A DNA stretch of 64,000 nt from Meconema thalassinum (lineage: Eukaryota; Arthropoda; Insecta; Orthoptera; Tettigoniidae), in the NCBI GenBank assembly GCA_946902985.2, contig OX336389.2, forward strand, positions 343,764,444 through 343,828,443. The letters run 5' to 3'. The notes below the pieces were generated by a model. That model was not told the origin of the DNA. It saw nothing but the letters and a program-made list of their open reading frames with translations, and did not search any database. Shown piece after piece: positions 30,839 through 43,151 of this stretch (the stretch's first letter is position 1; each line of letters starts with the position of its first letter). The position numbers and the translations under genes were made by a program.

Positions 30839-32303
30839 CACACATCAAAAAAAGTTTTGCATCACCTCGGTTCCAAGAGTTCCGGAACCGTTAAATACAA
30901 AGGGAATAGAGATCAACACAAACAACATTTCAGCTCGTTTTATTGCTCATGAGACCCACACATTGCATGTTGTACCATCATACAGCTAGACTTTCAGCAT
31001 TTGTGGTCCAGATTGCAGTACACACCACTACCTCTAATACCCAGTAGCACGTCCTCTTGCATTGATGCATGCCTGTATTCGCCGTGGCATACTATCCACA
31101 AGTTCATCAAGACACTGTTGGTCCAAATTGTCCCACTCCTCAACGACAATTCGGCGTAAATCTCTCAGAGTGGTTGGTGGGTCAAGACGTCCATAAACAG
31201 CCCTTTTCAACATATCCCAGGCATGTTCGATAGGGTTCATGTCTGGCGAACATGCTGGCCACTGTAGTCGAGCGATGTCGTTATCTTGAAGGAACGCATT
31301 CACAAGATGTGCACGATGAGGTCGAGAATTGTCGTCCATGAAGACAAATGCCTCTCCAATATTCTGCCGATATGGTTGCACTATGGGTCGGAGGATGTCA
31401 TTCAGGTATCGTAAAGCCGTTTCGGAGCCTTCCATGACCACCAGTGGCGTACGTCGGCCCCACATAATGCCACCCCAAAACATCAGGGAACCACCACCTT
31501 GCTGCACTCGCTGGACAGTGTGTCTAAGACGTTCAGCCTGACCAGGGTGCCTCCAAACACGTCTCCGACGATTGTCTGGTTGAAGGCATATGCGACACTC
31601 ATCGGTGAAGAGAACGTGATGCCAATTCCGTGGGGTCCATTCAGCATGTTGTTGGGCCCATCTGTACCGCGCTGCATGGTGTCGGGGTTGCAAAGCTGGA
31701 CCTCGCCATGGACGTCGGGAGTGAAGTTGCGCATCATGCAGCCTATTGCGCACAGTTTGAGTTGAAACACGACGTCCTGTGGCTGAACGAAACGCATTAT
31801 TCAACATGGTGGCATTGCTGTCAGGGTTCCTCCGAGCGGCAATCCGTAAGTAGCGGTCATCCACTACAGTAGTAGCCCTTGGGCGGCCTGAGCGAGGCCT
31901 GTCATCGACAGTTCCTGTATCTCTGTACCTCCTCCATGTCCGAACAACATCGCTTTGGTTCACTCTGAGACGCCTGGAAACTTCCCTTGTTGAGAGCCCT
32001 TCTTGACACAAAGTAACAATGCGGACGCGATCGAACTGCGGTATTGACCTTCTAGGCATGGTAGAACTACAGACAACATGAGCAGCGTATCTTCGTCCTG
32101 GTGGAATGACTGGAACTGATCGGCTGTCGTACCCCCTCCGTCTAATAGGCCCTGCTCATGCATGGTTGTTTACATCTTTGAGCAGTTTTAGTGACATCTA
32201 TGAACAGTCAAAGGGACTGTATCTTGGATACAATATACACAGTCAACGTCTATATGCCGGAGATCTGGGAACCGAGGTGATGCAAAACTTTTTTTGATGT
32301 GTG
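30839..32303 (-). mobile_element. Tc1/mariner transposon, copy 2 of 3
   Basis: 1465 bp between TA duplications at 30837-30838 and 32304-32305, with 36-bp terminal inverted repeats at 30839-30874 and 32268-32303. It is inserted into the CTCATGAG-motif region. Its protein agrees with the majority residue at every position where the three copies differ, so it is the best candidate for a functional copy. Confidence 0.97.
31034..32059 (-). CDS. Tc1/mariner transposase (DD34E), copy 2, majority sequence
   Basis: An intact 341-residue transposase. The two-part helix-turn-helix DNA-binding domain (residues 1-110) is followed by the DDE domain with D153, D243 and E278. At the four positions that vary among the copies it has R44, R144, Q228 and W267, matching the majority each time. 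W267 lies in the LQWPACSPDMNPIE segment, where Tc1 transposases normally have W or a similar residue before PA-SPD-NPIE. The start is the only ATG giving the full N-terminus. There are no host regulatory signals; expression would depend on the 240-bp leader inside the element. Confidence 0.95.
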   Translation of the reverse strand: MPRRSIPQFDRVRIVTLCQEGLSTREVSRRLRVNQSDVVRTWRRYRDTGTVDDRPRSGRPRATTVVDDRYLRIAARRNPDSNATMLNNAFRSATGRRVSTQTVRNRLHDAQLHSRRPWRGPALQPRHHAARYRWAQQHAEWTPRNWHHVLFTDECRICLQPDNRRRRVWRHPGQAERLRHTVQRVQQGGGSLMFWGGIMWGRRTPLVVMEGSETALRYLNDILRPIVQPYRQNIGEAFVFMDDNSRPHRAHLVNAFLQDNDIARLQWPACSPDMNPIEHAWDMLKRAVYGRLDPPTTLRDLRRIVVEEWDNLDQQCLDELVDSMPRRIQACINARGRATGY

Positions 32304-32305
32304 TA

Positions 32306-33348
32306 TAAAATAGGTGTAGCTACCTCCGAAAATGCATTAGATTGTATTCTCTTTCCCATTGCAAGTCTTATTTTCTCTTCTCCCCGTACCTTTTACATTG
32401 CTCTGCATTGGATAAGGCCTAATGCATGAAAAAATGTGATGAGTAGACATTTTATTAATTAAAAAAGAAAATATACTCATGTGTAACACTGTAGCACATG
32501 AGTGACATGTCCGGTATTTTCCTTGGAAGTGTCACTCATGAGCCATGCCACTCATGAGTTACTAAAAGTAAGCCTACATTAGGCCTACTGAATAATATTT
32601 TATGGTAATGTGAAGTTGGCTATATACAGATCCATAGTAAGACTACAAAATGTGATATATAAGAATTTTATAATTAAATTGATATTCATTAAAATATGCA
32701 TGTTACTCATGAGAACCTTAGAAAACCCTAACCATGTTTTGAAGAGCAAGGCCCACACAGCACATGTCCCTCCACGATGGTGAAATTGAAAACACCGAAG
32801 AGCAAACTCCCCCTTCAATGACTCAAAATCTTGAACTCCCCGAAACAAATGACTGCAGTGCTGCTACTCAAACACAATGTCACTCCTGGGGATGTTTTTT
32901 TTTTTTTTTGAAAACTGGGGGACAAATTCATTTTAAGCAAAAACCTTTTAAAAAATATGTTTAAGAATCTAGCATAGACACAGCATATTCTAGATATTGT
33001 GCTGAATGAAAGGCGTGTTTTTGATTTCTATTTCCCCAAACTTGGTAATAAATAAAGGTGTTTAAATGTTCAGCAAATGGGTGGGGACAGTGTCACTCAT
33101 GAGGTTCTGCAAAATTCGAAAAATCGTGTAAAATTAAGTTTTCGACTAAAATAAGTCCTGAAGTTTGTAAAATGCTCTTCAGAAACCTGACTTTGCCAGG
33201 AAAAATTGATACACAAACAAATGCATTTCTTTCGGGCGAAATATAGTTTAGAAACCTGACGACATGGAATAGGACAAAAATATGAAAATGGCCCAGGCTG
33301 CAAATTGTGTGTGTGATGGGGATTGATGTGCTGCCTTTCGGATCAGAG
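32306..33348. other. AT-rich spacer with CTCATGAG motifs
   Basis: No gene. Motifs of the CACTCATGAG type occur at 32495-32511, 32529-32542, 32547-32562, 32701-32713 and 33090-33104. Confidence 0.5.
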
Positions 33349-33540
33349 GTGGCGTGGTGGCGCAGCGGTCAAGCTGTTGGCTTCTCACCAAGGTGGACTG
33401 GGTTCGATTCCATGCCAATGCATTTGGGATTTTTGAAGTGAAATGCCATGTCCCTTGGTTCGGATTCCGCGTAGGAGGTCCCGTGGCTCATAATCTCAGG
33501 ATTCACTGTCACGTAAAACTACAGTCTTCCTTCCTTCCCT
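33349..33540 (+). mobile_element. tRNA-derived SINE, family D
   Basis: Head GTGGCGTGGTGGCGCAGCGG (A-box) and GGGTTCGATTCC (B-box), then GTGAAATGCCATGTCCCTTG, GTTCGGATTCCGCG, GGTCCCGTGGCTCAT and the tail CTTCCTTCCTTCCC. About 190 bp. Other copies lie at 12124 (fragment), 20148 and 56196. Confidence 0.88.
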
Positions 33541-33557
33541 TTCTCGGATCAGACTAC

Positions 33558-33632
33558 TAGTCAGTTTTTCTCACGAGGCTGAGTACACCCCATTTCCAAC
33601 GCTCAACAGTTTTAAAATACCTGACGAAGCCT
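33558..33632 (-). mobile_element. SINE family E fragment
   Basis: TCACGAGGCTGAGTACACCC and CAGTTTTAAAATACCTGACG match the middle of the family E SINEs at 52605-52880 and 54134-54430. Confidence 0.6.
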
Positions 33633-34609
33633 TTTCTACAAAATGAATTGGTTTGCCGCCACCAACATGGTGACGAATAATCACATTTCTCCAAGAAAGA
33701 TGCATTTTGGTAATTTGTTAGGCTGCTTTTAGAGGTTTATGCTGACGAAACTCCTCACCCCCTGTTTCTTTCTCCTATGAGTCGTCCGAATCATACATTA
33801 GGAGACTATTAGAAATGATCCATTATCTCCATAGTCATAATCTAAGATATTCTAAACCTTTTAAGCCTTAAACTATGTCCCATGAAATAGCTTACCTTCA
33901 ATTTTGGGATAAGGACTACTTTTGTTCATGATTTTTCGAAAATACAAAGAAGAATAAATGGTATCATTTTCATACCTACACAGTTTTAACGTTTGTAATC
34001 AGTAGGCAGAAAAATAGTCCTTACTCTGAAGGTGTAACTGTTCGCATCGTTGATTAGTGTTGGTTGCGAGTGTCTTTGCGCTTTTATTCAGCAAAGAATT
34101 CAGTAAAGAATACAATAAAATACCTTGATGAAATGACTAAATGTTTTGCATGCAAATGTGAGATATGCTACTTAAGTAGTTATAGTTGAAGGGCCCATAA
34201 TTTTCACTGTCATGTATAAGATTATTTTGTCCACAACGATGTGAAAGGGCTCTACAATCGCTGTGACCAATTTTCACACTAATCCTGCAAGAAATGGATT
34301 TCGGCAACCACAAAATCACCTGTGGCCATTCATAAATAGCAGTGCACTACTACATAAATACCTAATAGTAAAGGGTACCGTAACAGCAGTTTGACTTTCA
34401 GCCATTATATTACTCGTTAGTAGACTGATAGTACAGATGCAATGAACTAATATTTTATCGGTAGTAATTCATGTATAGTGTCAGGTTATGCTGGATATAC
34501 CACTTTTTTTGTCATTGAACGCTAATGATCTTGATGTATGTTCAATAGCTTGACTCTTGATTAGAATATCAAACTGCAATGATCGAAGTCCTCCTCCTGG
34601 TTTAGCGGC
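33633..34609. other. Unassigned spacer
   Basis: AT-rich sequence with only short chance ORFs on both strands. Confidence 0.4.
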
Positions 34610-34918
34610 TAGCATTCTAGGCTGTTTCGACTTGTAATTCAGGTGAGGATTGGGAAGGAGGAGGCCGTGGCCTTCAGTTAGGATTAGGAACCATATTGGC
34701 ATTCGTCTGAAATAGAAGAGGGGGAAACCACGGAATACCACTTCCAGGATGGCTGAGGTGGGAATCGAACCCACCTCTTCTCAGTTTTGCCTCACGAGGC
34801 TGAGTGTATCCCGTTCCAACCCTCAGACCAGAATTACATTTCTTGGCAGGGCTGGGAATCGAACCCGGACCTCTGGGGCGACAGCTAAGAATGCTAGCCG
34901 TTACACCACGAGGTGGTC
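34610..34918 (-). mobile_element. SINE family B, tail-truncated
   Basis: From TTGTAATTCAGGTGAGGATT through CATATTGGCATTCGTCTGAA, CAGGATGGCTGAGGTGGGAA and the inverted head GGGAATCGAACCCGGACCTC...CGTTACACCACGAGGTGG. The hairpin tail beyond 34630 is replaced by other sequence (TAGCGGCTAGCATTCTAGGC, itself head-like), which suggests two nested or joined copies. Confidence 0.8.
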
Positions 34919-35373
34919 TCGGGTTTTAGGTCATGCATTGTACAGGGAGCACAAATCATTTACATGGAAGATGCGAATTAAAATGTGATTGTGACAAGCA
35001 TTGACTGGCTCCACATAATGTTCCTTCGCCAGTGAGAATTAAAATGTACGCCTATGATCCATTGTCTCAATAGTCGGAGCAACGACGTACTAAGCTGGAG
35101 ATCATGGGTTCGTGTAATTATCTACATTAAGTTTACATGGCTTGTACGTACAATGCACAGCCTAATAGGTGAAAGCTTTCAGTTGTGAAAACCTTACTAT
35201 AAAATCCTGCAAGTTTTTATTTCAAGCTTGTTTTTTGTTTGTTAGTGCTGCTTCCAAACTAGGAGAAATGTGAAACTATAAGTTCAAATGTTTATTGTGG
35301 AGGCATGTTCAGAGGTTCTTGCGTTCTGAATGTTGAACTTGACAGAATTGTCTTGGTGATATATTAAGTTCGC
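34919..35373. other. Unassigned spacer
   Basis: No supported feature. Confidence 0.4.
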
Positions 35374-35553
35374 ATGGTGGCAGTGAAGATGCGGCAGACA
35401 CGGATACAGTCTAGAGAGGGGGAAGTTAAAAATAGGCGAGCACCCTCTGCCCATCCCGACGAGCGTCTGCCAGTGCGATGCGGGAGGTGGGTACTGGACG
35501 TTCCGGGCGGGCCGTACAGCGTGCTCGGCGCTCAGGTAACACTCAATGTGATG
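35374..35553 (+). CDS. Candidate GC-rich exon of an unknown host gene
   Basis: A CpG-rich island of about 160 bp in AT-rich DNA. From the ATG at 35374 the frame reads MVAVKMRQTRIQSREGEVKN, then RLPVRCGRWVLDVPGGPYSV, LGAQVTL. It meets two good donor sites: CAG|GTAACA (exon end 35535) and ATG|GTAAGT (exon end 35553). No convincing acceptor precedes it, so a first exon is likelier than an internal one. The peptide GRWVLDVPGGPYSVLGAQVT looks like structured protein, but I cannot assign it. No TATA box was seen. Confidence 0.4.
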
Positions 35554-36305
35554 GTAAGTAACGTCACCTCTCGCTCACCTCAATACATTACAGTAGTTTC
35601 ACCCAAAGTGTACTTTTGAATATCCGGGAACTACATTTTTTTTGAATACTTACTATACACAGTATTTTAGTTTACAAGTAGCAGTTGAACGTCAGTTGGC
35701 AATTCTAATCAGTATTGAAAGTATTGAACTCTTTCTAACTGCTGAAATTGCAATGAAATGGTTTTTTAGTTGGCGGAATGTGCAAGCAGTGCACGCTGAA
35801 GGCGGAATGAAAACAAACGATGGTGCTTTGAATAAGTCGCACCCTTTCATTCTCTCCTCAGTCAGTCGTGCTCTAAAATGTTTATTGGTAGTAAGTTGAT
35901 TTTTCTCTCGTTTCTCTTGAGAACTATAAACCCCAAAAATGAACCACTTTTGCTTGCCGCTTTTGCCTGTTGATTCAGTGACAACAATTGAGCCTCGATT
36001 TGATTGTTGATGGCATCTGCCACACTAATCTCTCTGCTGATCCTTAAATTATTTTTCAAACAGTGGAGTCCGCCGCTGAGAGCCATACCGGTTAAATGGA
36101 TTATATGTTGGTGCCGTGTTTACTCAGGTTCAGCATCACAAATGAGTCACGCGTCTGACATGTATGTATCCATTGATCCTACGCCTCTTTATTTGCGTCT
36201 GGCACTCTGGTGATGGAATCGTGGTATTGCCAGGTAACCAAGCCGATGCAGAGACTGTTTCTACTCCTTTCCAAGAAAAGCAATGCGCATTGCAGGTCCT
36301 GGCCT
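35554..36305. other. Spacer before the satellite
   Basis: Unique-looking sequence; short ORFs have no motif. If the exon at 35374 is real, the satellite would lie in or after its gene. Confidence 0.4.
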
Positions 36306-39300
36306 CACTACAAACATTGTACAGGTGTTATAGACGTTGCACAGGTGTTAGTTACACAACAAACATTGTACACGTGTTATAGACATTGCACAGGTGTTGG
36401 TTACACTACAAACATTGTACAGGTGTTATAGGCATTGTGCAGGTGTTAGTTACACAACAAACATTGTACAGGTGTTATAGACATTGCACAGGTGTTATAG
36501 ACGTTGTGCAGGTGTTATAGGCATTGTGCAGGTGTTGGTTACACTACAAACATTGTACAGGTGTTATAGACATTGCACAGGTGTTGGTTACACAACAAAC
36601 ATTGTACAGGTGTTAGTTACACAACAAACATTGTACACGTGTTATAGACATTGCACAGGTGTTAGTTACACAACAAACATTGTACACGTGTTATAGACAT
36701 TGCACAGGTGTTGGTTACACAACAAACATTGTACAGGTGTTATAGACATTGCACAGGTGTTAGTTACACAACAAACATTGTACACGTGTTATAGACATTG
36801 CACAGGTGTTGGTTACACTACAAACATTGTACAGGTGTTATAGACATTGCACAGGTGTTAGTTACACAACAAACATTGTACAGGTGTTATAGACATTGTA
36901 CAGGTGTTAGTTACACTACAAACATTGTACAGGTGTTATAGGCATTGTGCAGGTGTTAGTTACACTACAAACATTGTACAGGTGTTATAGACATTGCACA
37001 GGTGTTAGTTACACAACAAACATTGTACACGTGTTATAGACATTGCACAGGTGTTGGTTACACTACAAACATTGTACAGGTGTTATAGGCATTGTACAGG
37101 TGTTAGTTACACTACAAACATTGTACAGGTGTTATAGACATTGCACAGGTGTTAGTTACGCTACAAACATTGTACAGGTGTTATAGACATTGTACAGGTG
37201 CTAGTTACACTACAAACATTGTACAGGTGTTATAGACATTGCACAGGTGTTAGTTACACTACAAACATTGTACAGGTGTTATAGACATTGCACAGGTGTT
37301 AGTTACACAACAAACATTGTACAGGTGTTAGTTACACTACAAACATTGTACAGGTGTTAGTTACACAACAAACATTGTACAGGTGTTATAGACATTGCAC
37401 AGGTGTTAGTTACACAACAAACATTGTACAGGTGTTAGTTACACTACAAACATTGTACAGGTGTTAGTTACACTACAAACATTGTACAGGTGTTATAGAC
37501 ATTGCACAGGTGTTAGTTACACAACAAACATTGTACACGTGTTATAGACATTGCACAGGTGTTGGTTACACTACAAACATTGTACAGGTGTTATAGACAT
37601 TGCACAGGTGTTGGTTACACTACAAACATTGTACAGGTGTTATAGACATTGTACAGGTGTTAGTTACACTACAAACATTGTACAGGTGTTATAGACATTG
37701 CACAGGTGTTAGTTACACTACAAACATTGTACAGGTGTTATAGACATTGCACAGGTGTTAGTTACACAACAAACATTGTACACGTGTTATAGACATTGCA
37801 CAGGTGTTGGTTACACTACAAACATTGTACAGGTGTTATAGGCATTGTGCAGGTGTTAGTTACACTACAAACATTGTACAGGTGTTATAGACATTCCACA
37901 GGTGTTAGTTACACTACAAACATTGTACAGGTGTTATAGACATTGCACAGGTGTTAGTTACACAACAAACATTGTACAGGTGTTATAGACATTGCACAGG
38001 TGTTAGTTACACAACAAACATTGTACAGGTGTTGGTTACACTACAAACATTGTACAGGTGTTATAGACATTGCACAGGTGTTATAGACATTGTACAGGTG
38101 TTGGTTACACTACAAACATTGTACAGGTGTTGGTTACACTACAAACATTGTACAGGTGTTATAGACATTGTACAGGTGTTAGTTACACAACAAACATTGT
38201 ACAGGTGTTTAGACATTGTACAGGTGTTGGTTACACTACAAACATTGTACAGGTGTTATAGACATTGCACAGGTGTTAGTTACACTACTAACATTGTACA
38301 GGTGTTATAGACATTGCACAGGTGTTGGTTACACTACTAACATTGTACAGGTGTTATAGACATTGTACAGGTGTTAGTTACACAACAAACATTGTACAGG
38401 TGTTATAGACATTGCACAGGTGTTGGTTACACTACAAACATTGTACAGGTGTTATAGACATTGCACATGTGTTAGTTACACTACAAACATTGTACAGGTG
38501 TTATAGACATTGCACAGGTGTTGGTTACACTACAAACATTGTACAGGTGTTATAGACATTGCACAGGTGTTGGTTACACTACAAACATTGTACAGGTGTT
38601 ATAGACATTGCACAGATGTTGGTTACACTACATACATTGTACAGGTGTTATAGACATTGCACAGGTGTTGGTTACACTACAAACATTGTACAGGTGTTAT
38701 AGGCATTGTGCAGGTGTTAGTTACACTACAAACATTATACAGGTGTTATAGACATTGCACAGGTGTTAGTTACACAACAAACATTGTACAGGTGTTATAG
38801 ACATTGCACAGGTGTTGGTTACACTACAAACATTGTACAGGTGTTATAGACATTGTGCAGGTGTTGGTTACACTACAAACATTGTACAGGTGTTATAGAC
38901 ATTGCACAGGTGTTGGTTACACTACAAACATTGTACAGGTGTTATAGACATTGCACAGATGTTGGTTACACTACAAACATTGTACAGGTGTTATAGACAT
39001 TGCAGAGGTGTTAGTTACACAACAAACATTGTACAGGTGTTATAGACATTGCACAGGTGTTGGTTACACTACAAACATTGTACAGGTGTTATAGACATTG
39101 CACAGGTGTTATAGACATTGTACAGGTGTTATAGACATTGCACAGGTGTTAGTTACACTACAAACATTGTACAGGTGTTAGTTACACTACAAACATTGTA
39201 CAGGTCTTATAGACATTGCACAGGTGTTGGTTACACTACAAACATAGCACAGGTGTTATAGTCATTGCACAGGTGTTGGTTACACTACAAACATTGTACA

Positions 39301-41815
39301 GGTGTTATAGACATTGCACAGATGTTGGTTTCACTACAAACATTGTGCAGGTGTTATAGACATTGCACAGGTGTTATAGACATTGTACAGGTGTTGGTTA
39401 CACTACAAACATTGTACAGGTGTTATAGACATTGCACAGGTGTTAGTTACACAACAAACATTGTACGGGTGTTATAGACATTGTACAGATGTTGGTTACA
39501 CTACAAACATTGTACAGGTGTTATAGACATTGCACAGGTGTTATAGACATTGTACAGGTGTTGGTTACACTTCAAACATTGTACAGGTGTTATAGACATT
39601 GCACAGGTGTTAGTTACACAGCAAACATTGTACGGGTGTTATAGACATTGTACAGGTGTTAGTTACACTACAAACATTGTACAGGTGTTATAGACATTGT
39701 ACAGGTGTTAGTTACACAACAAACATTGTACAGGTGTTATAGACATTGTACAGGTGTTAGTTACACTACAAACATTGTACAGGTGTTATAGACATTGCAC
39801 AGGTGTTAGTTACACTACAAACATTGTACAGGTGTTATAGACATTGCACAGGTGTTAGTTACACAACAAACATTGTACAGGTGTTATAGACATTGCACAG
39901 ATGTTAGTTACACAACAAACATTGTAAAGGTGTTATAGACATTGTACAGGTGTTAGTTACACTACAAACATTGTACAGGTGTTATAGACATTGCACAGGT
40001 GTTAGTTACACAACAAACATTGTAAAGGTGTTATAGACATTGCACAGGTGTTAGTTACACAACAAACATTGTACAGGTGTTATAGACATTGCACAGGTGT
40101 TAGTTACACAACAAACATTGTAAAGGTGTTATAGACATTGCACAGGTGTTGGTTACACTACAAACATTGTACAGGTGTTATAGACATTGCACAGGTGTTA
40201 GTTACACTACAAACATTGTACAGGTGTTATAGACATTGCACAGATGTTAGTTACACAACAAACATTGTAAAGGTGTTATAGACATTGTACAGGTGTTAGT
40301 TACACTACAAACATTGTACAGATGTTATAGACATTGCACAGGTGTTAGTTACACAACAAACATTGTAAAGGTGTTATAGACATTGCACAGGTGTTAGTTA
40401 CACAACAAACATTGTAAAGGTGTTATAGACATTGCACAGGTGTTAGTTACACAACAAACATTGTACAGGTGTTATAGACATTGCACAGATGTTGGTTACA
40501 CTACAAACATTGTGAAGGTGTTATAGACATTGCAGAGGTGTTAGTTACACAACAAACATTGTACAGGTGTTATAGACATTGCACAGGTGTTAGTTACACA
40601 TCAAACATTGTACAGGTGTTAATTACACAACAAACATTGTACAGGTGTTAGTTACACAACAAACATTGTACAGGTGTTAGTTACACTACAAACATTGTAC
40701 AGGTGTATAGACATTGTACAGGTGTTGGTTACACTACAAACATTGTACAGGTGTTATAGACATTGCACAGGTGTTAGTTACACAACAAACATTGTACAGG
40801 TGTTATAGACATTGCACAGTTGTTAGTTACACTACAAACATTGTACAGGTGTTAGTTACACTACAAACATTGTACAGGTGTTATAGACATTGCACAGGTG
40901 TTAGTTACACTACAAACATTGTACAGGTGTTATAGACATTGTACAGGTGTTGGTTACACTACTAACATTGTACAGGTGTTATAGACATTGTACAGGTGTT
41001 GGTTACACTACAAACATTGTACAGGTGTTATAGACATTGCACAGGTGTTGGTTACACTACAAACATTGTACAGGTGTTATAGACATTGCACAGGTGTTGG
41101 TTACACTACAAACATTGTACAGGTGTTATAGACATTGTACAGGTGTTAGTTACACTACAAACATTGTACAGGTGTTATAGACATTGCACAGATGTTAGTT
41201 ACACAACAAACATTGTACAGGTGTTAGTTACACTACAAACATTGTACAGGTGTTATAGACATTGTACAGGTGTTAGTTACACTACAAACATTGTACAGGT
41301 GTTATAGACATTGCACAGGTGTTGGTTACACTACAAACATTGTACAGGTGTTATAGACATTGCACAGGTGTTAGTTACACAACAAACATTGTACAGGTGT
41401 TATAGACATTGTGCAGGTGTTAGTTACACTACAAACATTGTACAGGTGTTTAGACATTGTACAGGTGTTGGTTACACTACAAACATTGTACAGGTGTTAT
41501 AGACATTGTACAGGTGTTAGTTACACTACAAACATTGTACAGGTTTAAGTTACACTACAAACATTATACAGGTGTTAAGAGACATTGTACAGGTGTTATT
41601 TACACTACAAGCATTTTAAAGGTGATTGATGATGATAATTGTTGTTTTAAGGGGCCTAACATCTAGGTTATCGGCCCTTTTAAAGGTGATACAGACATTG
41701 TACATGTGTTCGTTACACTACAATCATTATACATGTGTTACAGACATTGTGCGGGTGTTGTTACACCAGAACCATTGTACTGTACATATGTTGCAAGCTT
41801 TGTAGTGGTGTTAGT
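36306..41815 (+). repeat. Two-monomer satellite (20 + 29 bp), about 5.5 kb
   Basis: The array alternates a 20-bp monomer A (TGTTATAGACATTGCACAGG) and a 29-bp monomer B (TGTTAGTTACACAACAAAC then ATTGTACAGG). Both share ACATTG(C/T)ACAGGTGTTA, so A looks like B with a 9-bp deletion. Most of the array is AB (49 bp), with local AA, BB and BBB runs. The final ~200 bp (41610-41815) is diverged. The period is not a multiple of 3, and the open frames crossing the array are repeat artefacts. A 51-bp retroposed insert sits at 41627-41677. Confidence 0.97.
41627..41677 (-). mobile_element. 51-bp hairpin mini-retroposon, copy 2
   Basis: Sits inside the degenerate end of the satellite between two copies of a 13-bp TSD (TTTTAAAGGTGAT at 41614-41626 and 41678-41690). 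On the minus strand it is GGGCCGATAACCTAGATGTT, AGGCCCC, then a TTAAAACAACAATTATCATC tail. It is nearly identical to the insert at 24026-24075, including both boundaries. The empty site can be read directly from the satellite monomer. Confidence 0.9.
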
Positions 41816-43143
41816 AGTTTTATAATGACACTCGCCCTAGACCAGATTTTGGCTGGTCTTAGAAATGATAGCTAAATAGACTCGCAGCACGTATTTTATT
41901 TAGGATTATAATTCTCCGTCGTACGTTTTTCAACTTTGAACGTTATTGAAAGAAGGAAGTATAGGGTTTGGTTTATCACACGTAGTCTGGAGGTTGTGAC
42001 CCAGGCCTCACTACTACGTGGACTGTACTTCCTGATTGAGATGATGCAAACATGGGCATATTTAAATTCGCACGCGATACGTTAAATGGCAAGAATATCG
42101 TAAATAGGAGTTTGTTTCCCGCCAAATTTTCCGATCTCCAGCATTTTGCAGACCACACACAACTCAAAGCCCTGTAACAGGAGATCACGAATGCTATACA
42201 TTCAGGAACAATTACTGAATTCCGAAGAGAGTATCAGAGTTTCATCCAATGTGAAGCGGTCGGGGAGCACTCTGAGCAATCCATTTTTGGTAACTATTCA
42301 TGCATGCAAGCAAGCACGTATGTACGTTTGTATGTATTGTGCCCGTTTGCCCAAGGACGGCGGAGTGATAATGCATTCCCAGATGCGCCTAAGTCCATGA
42401 ACAACCGTACATATACACACCCATGCATCTGAACTGGACCCTGAGGACGAGATTCCTGTCACGGGTAAAAATGTGAAAGGTGGGTTGAGCCACAGTTCAA
42501 AATACCTGTTACATTAAACAAAAGAAAATATAAGTGAAAAGTTCACGTTAAGATCGAAAACAAACATGATTTATTTCCTCAACTCATTACTCCAAAATAA
42601 ATAATGAAATTTATCACATTAATCGGAATACAAAATCCAGGTTTTTGACAACCCTATTCCTATCAAAATAATATCCTATCCTACTCTCGTATTGGGCAAC
42701 GAAATTTACTTATACAGCAATCTATAGCTAATAAAACCCCTCGTGGTAAAGATGAAAGCATCCTACTTGTAAGTTCTGTAAAATTCCTCAGAAGTCCTAT
42801 CAAACAAAAATATGCAAATCTAAGATAGTGGCGAAATAAAGAAATCAATATCTAAGTGCATAGCTAGATAAAACAATAATGCGATAATTAATAGTGACAT
42901 CGATCCTACGTCAAATTTGGCAAGTCCTACACGCTGGCATCAGAGGTACAACAGGACTCAATAAACTTAATAATACTAGCCCTATCTAGAATATAACAAT
43001 ATTCCAATAATAAATAATGACGTTACTAACCCGCATAAGTCAAGGCTTGATCCGCCAAGTTGACTATAGAACAACTGGATCTAATACATTCAATAACAAA
43101 TACTCCTATCTAAATTATGATGTCCGCCACTACCAACATATAA
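41816..43143. other. AT-rich spacer
   Basis: No gene or terminal repeat recognised between the satellite and the hAT element. Confidence 0.4.
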
Positions 43144-43151
43144 CGTTAAAT

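Noticed and set aside
36164..41666. Open frames through the satellite (HCTGVSYTTNIVQVL-type peptides)
   Set aside because: They only reflect the 49-bp repeat, whose period is not a multiple of 3; all three frames are open by chance because the monomers lack stops in those phases.
36306..41815. CRISPR-like regular repeats
   Set aside because: The host is a eukaryote, there are no unique spacers, and both monomers are repeated themselves.
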